Source: an uncultured Oscillospiraceae bacterium (GTDB lineage Bacteria > Bacillota > Clostridia > Oscillospirales > Ruminococcaceae). From it: 36,410 nt of DNA. Within the stretch, counting starts at the first letter, position 1, and the number at the start of each line of letters is the position of its first letter. This document shows, piece by piece, positions 31,821 through 36,410 of the stretch. Location: NCBI GenBank assembly GCA_905212515.1, contig CAJMEU010000004.1, positions 1 through 36,410 on the forward strand, written 5' to 3'. The position numbers and the translations under genes were made by a program. The notes under the pieces were generated by a model. That model had not been told where the DNA came from. It worked only from the letters and a program-made list of their open reading frames with translations, and did not search any database.

Positions 31821-32605
31821 AAGCCTTGGATTTTGCGCAAAAACCCATCATCGGCATGGTGCATTTAAAGGCGCTGCCGGGCACGGCCGGGTTTTCCGGG
31901 GACATGGGCCCGGTGTACGAACAGGCCATGGCCGATGCCCGGCGGCTGGTGGACGGGGGCGTGGGGGCGCTGCTGGTGGAGAACGACGGCGACCAGCCCT
32001 ATGAAAGCAAGCTGAGCACGCCTCAGGTGGCGGCGCTGGCCGCCGTGGCCTCCCGGCTGCGGGGGGCGTTCGATGCGCCGCTGGGCATCAGCGCTGCCTT
32101 CAACGACTACGAGGCCGCCCTGTCCATCGCCAAGGCGGTGGGCGCGGGATTCGTCCGCATACCGGTTTTTGTGGACACGGTGGTCGCCTTCTGCGGGGTG
32201 ATCGGCCCCGCGGCGCCCATGGCCCTCAAGCTGCGCAGCCGGCTGCAGGCCGGGGAGGTGCAGATCTTGGCGGACGTACAGGTGAAATACACCAAGATGC
32301 TGCTGCCCGCCACCACCATTGAGGAATCGGCCAAAATGGCCCAGAGCTGCGGGGCGGACGCCATCATCGTCACCGGTGTCTCCAGCGGGGACGTGCCGCC
32401 CATCGAGGCGGTGAAGCGCGTCAAAGGGGCGGTGACGGCGCCGGTGCTGATCGGCAGCGGCATCGCCCGGGAAAATGTGCGGGAGCAGCTTGCCATCGCG
32501 GACGGCGCCATCGTGGGCACCACCTTCAAGCGGGACGGATGCATCGACGAAGAGAAAGTGCGCGATTTTATGCGCGCTTACAGAGGAGAGGCAGCATGGA
32601 ACTGA
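31817..32605 (+). CDS. BtpA/SgcQ-family TIM-barrel protein
   Basis: A 262-residue protein of the BtpA family, seen from the N-terminal PIIGMVHLKALPGTAGFSGD and the central GALLVENDGDQPY segment. VSSGDVPPIEAVKRVKG and PVLIGSGIARENV give the phosphate-binding end of a TIM barrel. The family includes cyanobacterial BtpA (photosystem I biogenesis) and E. coli SgcQ, but no enzymatic reaction is established to my knowledge. Here it overlaps the phosphorylase gene at one end and the dehydrogenase gene at the other, so a catalytic step on the phosphorylated sugar or the released base is likely. An isomerase or aldolase is more plausible than an assembly factor in this setting. Confidence 0.9.
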   Translation: MKALDFAQKPIIGMVHLKALPGTAGFSGDMGPVYEQAMADARRLVDGGVGALLVENDGDQPYESKLSTPQVAALAAVASRLRGAFDAPLGISAAFNDYEAALSIAKAVGAGFVRIPVFVDTVVAFCGVIGPAAPMALKLRSRLQAGEVQILADVQVKYTKMLLPATTIEESAKMAQSCGADAIIVTGVSSGDVPPIEAVKRVKGAVTAPVLIGSGIARENVREQLAIADGAIVGTTFKRDGCIDEEKVRDFMRAYRGEAAWN

Positions 32606-33744
32606 TGAGACCGATGAAATTGGGCGGCGGGCAGCTGGTTTTCGGGCAGGGTGCCCTGCTGCATCTGGAGCGGCTGCGCGGCACCCGCGCGCTGATCGTG
32701 GTCAGCGGCGGCCGGTTCCGGCGCGCCGGGGTGACGGACGCCATCGCCCGGCACCTGGCGGCCGCGGGCATGGAGAGCAGCGTGTATGAAGACGTGACCC
32801 GGGACCCGGACTTCGCCTGTGTGCGGCGGGGCGCGGCGGAGATGGCGCGCCGGCGGCCGGACGTGATCGTCGCTTTAGGCGGAGGCTCGGTGCTGGACGC
32901 GGCCAAGGCCATGTGGGTGCTGTACGAGCACCCGGAGATCGAGACCTTCGCCCAGCTGGAGCGCTGCCACAACCATGTGCCGGCCCTGCGCCAAAAAGCC
33001 TATCTGGTGGCCATCCCCACCACCAGCGGCACGGCCAGCGAGGCCAGCCGCTCCATGGTGATCACGGACGTGGACACCCGCCGGAAGGTGGGGGTGAGCG
33101 ACGCCCAGCTGGTGCCCGATGTGGCCATCCTGGAGCCGGAGCTGACCTATTCGCTGCCCGCCGGCCTGACGGCGGAGACGGGTATGGACGCCCTGACCCA
33201 CGCGCTGGAGGCGCTGGTGTCGCTGCGCGCCAACCTAATCTCCGATGTGTTCGCGGAAAAGGCCGCGGCGCTTATTTTCGCCAATCTGGCCGACGCCTGT
33301 GCGCAGCCGCAGCGCTATGAGGCCCGCAATGCCATGCAGCTGGGCAGCTATCTGGCGGGGCTGGCATTCAGCAATGTGTCGCTGGGCATCTGCCACAGCA
33401 TCGCCCACGCGCTGGGCGGGGAATTCGGGCTGCCGCACGGCCTGCTCAACGCCATCGCGCTGCCCTATGTGCTCGCGTTCAACCGGGAACAGCCTGGGGC
33501 GGCGGAAAAATTCCGCGCCCTGGAACACAGCCTGGGCCTGGGACCTTTATCGGAAGAAGTGCGCGGGCTCAACCAGCGCCTGGGCGTGCCGGCGCTGGCC
33601 CGGCTGATAGACGAGGCGGCCTTTTTTGAAAAACTGCCCGCGCTGGCCCGGACGGCCCAGGGGGACGGATGCACCAAAACCAATCCGCGGCCCACGGACG
33701 AGGAAACCATGCGCGGCTTGATGGAACAAATTTATCGGGGGTGA
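32596..33744 (+). CDS. Iron-type alcohol dehydrogenase (group III)
   Basis: A 382-residue metal-dependent dehydrogenase of the iron-containing family, which reduces aldehydes/ketones or oxidises alcohols with NAD(P)H. The cofactor motif GGGSVLDAAK is near residue 94. The metal ligands Asp198 and His202 (GMDALTHALE), His267 and His281 (CHSIAHALGGEFGLPHG) are all present. I use the ATG that follows GAGGAGAGG and overlaps the BtpA gene by 10 bases; a longer open frame reads into that gene. It probably disposes of, or makes, a small aldehyde or hydroxy-ketone formed by a carbon-carbon cleavage in the pathway. Glycerol-dehydrogenase-like activity is an alternative. Confidence 0.92.
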   Translation: MELMRPMKLGGGQLVFGQGALLHLERLRGTRALIVVSGGRFRRAGVTDAIARHLAAAGMESSVYEDVTRDPDFACVRRGAAEMARRRPDVIVALGGGSVLDAAKAMWVLYEHPEIETFAQLERCHNHVPALRQKAYLVAIPTTSGTASEASRSMVITDVDTRRKVGVSDAQLVPDVAILEPELTYSLPAGLTAETGMDALTHALEALVSLRANLISDVFAEKAAALIFANLADACAQPQRYEARNAMQLGSYLAGLAFSNVSLGICHSIAHALGGEFGLPHGLLNAIALPYVLAFNREQPGAAEKFRALEHSLGLGPLSEEVRGLNQRLGVPALARLIDEAAFFEKLPALARTAQGDGCTKTNPRPTDEETMRGLMEQIYRG

Positions 33745-33748
33745 GACC

Positions 33749-34465
33749 ATGGCGGTGAAAATAATCGGCTATCTTTCCTACGGCTACCCGGACCTGGAAA
33801 CGAGCATCCGGCGCGCCCAGGTGTATCGGGCGGGGGGATGCCGCTGCATCGAGGTGGATCTTCCCACGGACGACCCTTATTTGGACAACGCCTTCATCCA
33901 AAGCCGCATGAAGGCCGCCTACGCGGCGTGCGCCGACTTCGGCGTTTACTTCGACGGGGTGGAACAGATCAAAGCCCGCTGCCCGGATACGGAGCTGATC
34001 GCGCTGTGCTACGAGCATACCGTGATTCAGATCGGTGTGGAGACCTTTATCCGCCGGTTCCGGCAGGCGGGGCTGGACGCCTTGATCCTGGTGGGCAGCC
34101 GGGACGACCGCGTCAAAAAACAATTGCTGGCCGCAGGGATCAAAATTTCTTCTTACGTGACCTACGCCCTGCCCGACGCGGAGGTGGAGGACGCCAGGAC
34201 GGCCAACGGCTTTGTCTATTTACAGGCAAAGCCGGCCGGCGCGGTGCGCCCGGGCTGCGAGAGCCTGGCCCAGTGCATCCGGTATCTGCGGCAAAGGGGC
34301 ATCGGGGTGCCCATTTACTGCGGGGTGGGCGTGTCCACCCCGCAGGACGTCCGTGAGATCAGAGAGGCAGGGGGCGACGGTGCTTTCATCGGCAGCGCGC
34401 TGCTGAAACAGCCCTCCGAGGAGGAGACGGTGCGCTATCTGCGCGCGCTGGCCGAGCAGACGTAA
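33749..34465 (+). CDS. TrpA-like TIM-barrel lyase, non-tryptophan context
   Basis: A 238-residue homologue of the tryptophan synthase alpha chain (about 265 residues), which cleaves indole-3-glycerol phosphate by a retro-aldol reaction. YLSYGYPDLETS at the start matches the TrpA N terminus. The active-site region IEVDLPTDDPYLDNAFIQ aligns without gaps to the TrpA E-x5-S-D-P-x-x-D block, keeping Glu35 and Asp46 in the positions of the two catalytic acids. The later loop differs: GFVYLQAKPAGAVRPG replaces the YYVS-x-TG-x-TG loop. The phosphate end GVGVSTPQDV and DGAFIGSALLK is kept. No other trp gene is nearby. It is the last gene of the operon, so I infer a lyase for a glycerol-phosphate-bearing intermediate. 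Confidence 0.82.
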   Translation: MAVKIIGYLSYGYPDLETSIRRAQVYRAGGCRCIEVDLPTDDPYLDNAFIQSRMKAAYAACADFGVYFDGVEQIKARCPDTELIALCYEHTVIQIGVETFIRRFRQAGLDALILVGSRDDRVKKQLLAAGIKISSYVTYALPDAEVEDARTANGFVYLQAKPAGAVRPGCESLAQCIRYLRQRGIGVPIYCGVGVSTPQDVREIREAGGDGAFIGSALLKQPSEEETVRYLRALAEQT

Positions 34466-34481
34466 TAAAACCATCCATATA

Positions 34482-34520
34482 ACAGGGCCCCTCCGGAGAA
34501 GGAAGGGCCCTGTGCTTTTT
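34482..34520 (+). terminator. Intrinsic terminator of the sulfatase/BMP operon
   Basis: ACAGGGCCC (34482-34490) pairs perfectly with GGGCCCTGT (34505-34513), with a 14-base loop that can add CTCC/GGA-type pairs, followed by GC and TTTTT (34516-34520). It lies 16 bases after the last stop and also separates this operon from the convergent minus-strand genes. Confidence 0.87.
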
Positions 34521-34529
34521 AAGGGAGGA

Positions 34530-35597
34530 TTATGGCTCGATGACCACCTTGATGGCGTTGCCGATGCGCTCTTTGTAAGTGTGCATACCCTCGTTGATGT
34601 CGGATAGGGGGAAGGTATGTGTCAGCAAAGGCGCCGTTTGGATACGGCCGTCCTCCATCAGAGGTATGATGCGTCGCAACACATGTTCCCCCTCGGCTTT
34701 GCCGCCAGCCAGTTGGATATTCCATTGGACCACTTTGTTCAGGTCCAGGGTCACGGGTTCGGTGTAAATGCCCACCAGGGCGATGCGGCCGCTTTTTTTG
34801 CACAGTTCTACAGCCTGGGCACCGCCGGCGGCAGAGCCGGAAGTCTCGATGACCATATCGGCCATGACGCCGCCGGTGAGGCGGCTCACTTCGGCCGCCG
34901 CGTCCGTCTCGCGGCTGTTGAGCAGCACGTCCGCCCCCACCTGGGCGCCGACCGCCAATCGGGAGGCGCGGGTACCAACCAGCAGTACTCGGCCGGCGCC
35001 CAACGCCTTGGCCAGTTGTACAGCCATTAGGCCGATGGGCCCGGGACCGATAACGGCCACCGTCTCACCGGGGCCGATGCCTCCAACTCGCTGGATGCCG
35101 TACAGAGCCGTACCTGCGGTGGTGATCAGGGTGGCATCCCGGAAAGACAACTTCTGGGAAAATTTGTGCAGGCAGTTGATGTGACATACCGCGTATTCGG
35201 CATAACCGCCGTTGACCGTAAAGCCGTAGTGGCGGTGTCCCTCCTCCAGATTGCCGTAATTCAGGCAGGTGGTGTACAGGCCGCGAATGCAGTTTTCACA
35301 GTGGCCGCAGCCTTTGTGGGGTTCTACGGCCACGCGGTCGCCCACAGAAAAGCCGTGCACGCCCTCACCCAGGGCCGCCACTTCGCCGGCGTACTCGTGG
35401 CCGGGAATAAATTGGCCCATGGGCGGGCAATTGTCCCAGCCGTGGGCCACGATTTTCGGGTCGGTACCGCAGATGGCGCAGGCGCGTACACGGATGAGCA
35501 CCTCTTGAAAGCCGGGCCGTGGCACGGGGCGCTGCACCACGCGCAAGTCGTTATAATCGTAGAGGACGGCGGCGTCCATCATCTCGGGGATATTCAT
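34530..35597 (-). CDS. Zinc-dependent alcohol dehydrogenase (sorbitol/threonine dehydrogenase type)
   Basis: A 355-residue medium-chain dehydrogenase. The catalytic zinc motif is AICGTDPK with GHEY about 25 residues later. The structural-zinc cysteines lie in HKGCGHCENCIRGLYTTC, and the Rossmann motif GPGPIG is near residue 177. It should oxidise a secondary alcohol or polyol with NAD(P)+ in the cytoplasm. I chose the ATG after AAAGAGGTTGCC; the longer frame reads into the upstream gene. It follows the other dehydrogenase gene after 22 bases on the same strand, so the two are co-transcribed from a promoter outside the window. The pair is convergent to the sulfatase operon and need not share its function. 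Confidence 0.92.
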   Translation of the reverse strand: MNIPEMMDAAVLYDYNDLRVVQRPVPRPGFQEVLIRVRACAICGTDPKIVAHGWDNCPPMGQFIPGHEYAGEVAALGEGVHGFSVGDRVAVEPHKGCGHCENCIRGLYTTCLNYGNLEEGHRHYGFTVNGGYAEYAVCHINCLHKFSQKLSFRDATLITTAGTALYGIQRVGGIGPGETVAVIGPGPIGLMAVQLAKALGAGRVLLVGTRASRLAVGAQVGADVLLNSRETDAAAEVSRLTGGVMADMVIETSGSAAGGAQAVELCKKSGRIALVGIYTEPVTLDLNKVVQWNIQLAGGKAEGEHVLRRIIPLMEDGRIQTAPLLTHTFPLSDINEGMHTYKERIGNAIKVVIEP

Positions 35598-35619
35598 GGC
35601 AACCTCTTTCCCTGGAGCC

Positions 35620-36410
35620 TTACAGCTCCAGCATAATCTTGATGGCCTGCTGGGCGTCGGCGGCCACGGCAAAGGCCTCGTCTACCTGGGCGATATCAAA
35701 GCAGTGGCTCACCAGACGGCGGGCATCCTCAGGCCAATGGGCCACAAAGTCGATCACTTGGGGAAAGTCCCCTGTCCCGCCTACGCTGCCCAGGACAGTG
35801 AGATCCTTGGTGACGATAAGTTTTTGCGCGATATCTGCCGCGGCGATCATGCCCACGCAGCCCAGCACGCCCAAGGGGCGCAGCAGCTCCAGGGAATGAG
35901 AGAAAACAGGCGCAGCACCGGTGGTTTCGATAATGATGTCATAGGGGGTGTCGTTGTACATGCTGTGGTAATCCTCTCCGCCTTGCCAGCGTAGCTCTTC
36001 ATCCGAGGGAACGTGGGCGCCCAGTTGGCGGGCTAACTCCACCCGGCGGGGGATGAGGTCGGTGAGAGCCACATCGGTGCAGTTGTGCTGGTGCAATAGC
36101 AGCAACAGAGCCGCCAACCCGATGGCCCCGCCGCCGTATACCAAAATACGCTTGCCAGCCAGCGGACCGCAGACAGCGCATATCCGTGCAAGCAAGTGGT
36201 GGGCCACGGCGATTGGTTCGGTGAGAGCCAGGAGGGTGAGGTCGGTGTCCGGGGCAGCCCTGTACAAATATTGGCGCGGGCGCACAATGTACTGGGACGA
36301 TGCGCCGTCGCAGGTGATGCCATATTTTTCAATATGGCGGCACAGGTTCTGATCGGCTGCGCTGCAGTCACATTGGCCGCAGTATTTGGAACAGTCGCCG
36401 GTGGCCTTGG
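35620..36410 (-). CDS. Zinc-dependent alcohol dehydrogenase, N-terminus beyond the window
   Basis: The C-terminal 263 residues of a second medium-chain zinc dehydrogenase; the frame is open to the right edge, so the real start is outside. At the edge a cysteine cluster, C-SKY-C-GQ-C-D-C followed by NLC, forms the structural zinc lobe with one residue fewer than the usual C-x2-C-x2-C-x7-C. The Rossmann motif is GGGAIG near VYGGGAIGLAAL. The C-terminal region HCFDIAQVDEAFAVAADAQQAIKIM is typical for sorbitol/threonine-dehydrogenase relatives. It is the upstream gene of the pair. Substrate unknown; probably a polyol or related secondary alcohol. Confidence 0.88.
   Translation of the reverse strand, partial: KATGDCSKYCGQCDCSAADQNLCRHIEKYGITCDGASSQYIVRPRQYLYRAAPDTDLTLLALTEPIAVAHHLLARICAVCGPLAGKRILVYGGGAIGLAALLLLLHQHNCTDVALTDLIPRRVELARQLGAHVPSDEELRWQGGEDYHSMYNDTPYDIIIETTGAAPVFSHSLELLRPLGVLGCVGMIAAADIAQKLIVTKDLTVLGSVGGTGDFPQVIDFVAHWPEDARRLVSHCFDIAQVDEAFAVAADAQQAIKIMLEL

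Noticed and set aside
33749..34465. Annotation as authentic tryptophan synthase alpha chain (trpA)
   Set aside because: No trpB or other trp gene is nearby, the substrate loop is changed and the protein is shorter than usual.
1..36410. CRISPR arrays, tRNA/rRNA genes, transposases, integrases or phage genes
   Set aside because: No regularly spaced repeats, tRNA-like cloverleafs, rRNA sequence or recombinase motifs were seen on either strand.

Overview
The window looks like chromosomal DNA from a GC-rich, Gram-positive anaerobe of the class Clostridia, possibly an Oscillospirales-type gut bacterium. This rests on the AGGAGG-type ribosome binding sites, consensus sigma-A promoters, lipoproteins with Gram-positive-style signal peptides, BMP-type and RbsABC-type importers and a MarR-ABC-ABC cassette. 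The genus assignment is inference. There are 33 protein genes, mostly on the plus strand, and I see no rRNA, tRNA, CRISPR array, insertion sequence or phage gene.

Bases 1-15094 are a sugar or sugar-alcohol catabolic region. It opens with the end of an FGGY kinase, a GatD-type zinc dehydrogenase and a PfkB sugar-phosphate kinase. A TIM-barrel isomerase/epimerase with its own promoter, a small two-helix membrane protein and a LacI regulator follow. A nine-gene operon (5720-15094) then encodes a TIM-barrel isomerase, an RbsB/RbsA/RbsC-type importer, an SDR dehydrogenase, a beta-lactamase-fold serine hydrolase, a second FGGY kinase, a VOC protein and a third TIM-barrel isomerase. Three related inverted repeats (TTrAAnCGnTTyAA-like) before the small membrane gene, the lacI gene and the nine-gene operon look like LacI-family operators. 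A coherent reading is import of an unusual sugar or alditol, oxidation or epimerisation, kinase activation and entry into ketose-phosphate metabolism. The substrate cannot be read from the sequence.

Bases 15095-22592 are a spacer zone. It holds a minus-strand DUF4180 gene with its own promoter and terminator, an unknown polytopic membrane protein, and a MarR regulator followed by two half-size ABC exporter genes. The exporter motifs are those of a heterodimer with one degenerate ATP site. About 1 kb with no convincing gene follows; it is packed with inverted repeats and closes with two intrinsic terminators.

Bases 22593-34465 form a second tight operon with its own promoter. It encodes a sulfatase without a signal peptide, a complete BMP-type ABC importer (ATPase, two permeases, lipoprotein), a GntR/HutC regulator, a cysteine hydrolase, a PfkB kinase, a nucleoside phosphorylase, a BtpA/SgcQ-family TIM barrel, an iron-type alcohol dehydrogenase and a TrpA-like TIM barrel. 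I know of no pathway with this enzyme set. It reads as uptake and breakdown of a sulfated or otherwise modified nucleoside-like compound, and it is the best candidate here for an undescribed system.

At the right edge two zinc-dependent alcohol dehydrogenase genes lie on the minus strand, the second cut by the window end.

Two spots look like sequencing or assembly errors: the G-rich first 60 bases, where the kinase's catalytic Asp is missing, and the G runs at 7622-7641, which probably destroy the true 3' end of the substrate-binding protein gene.
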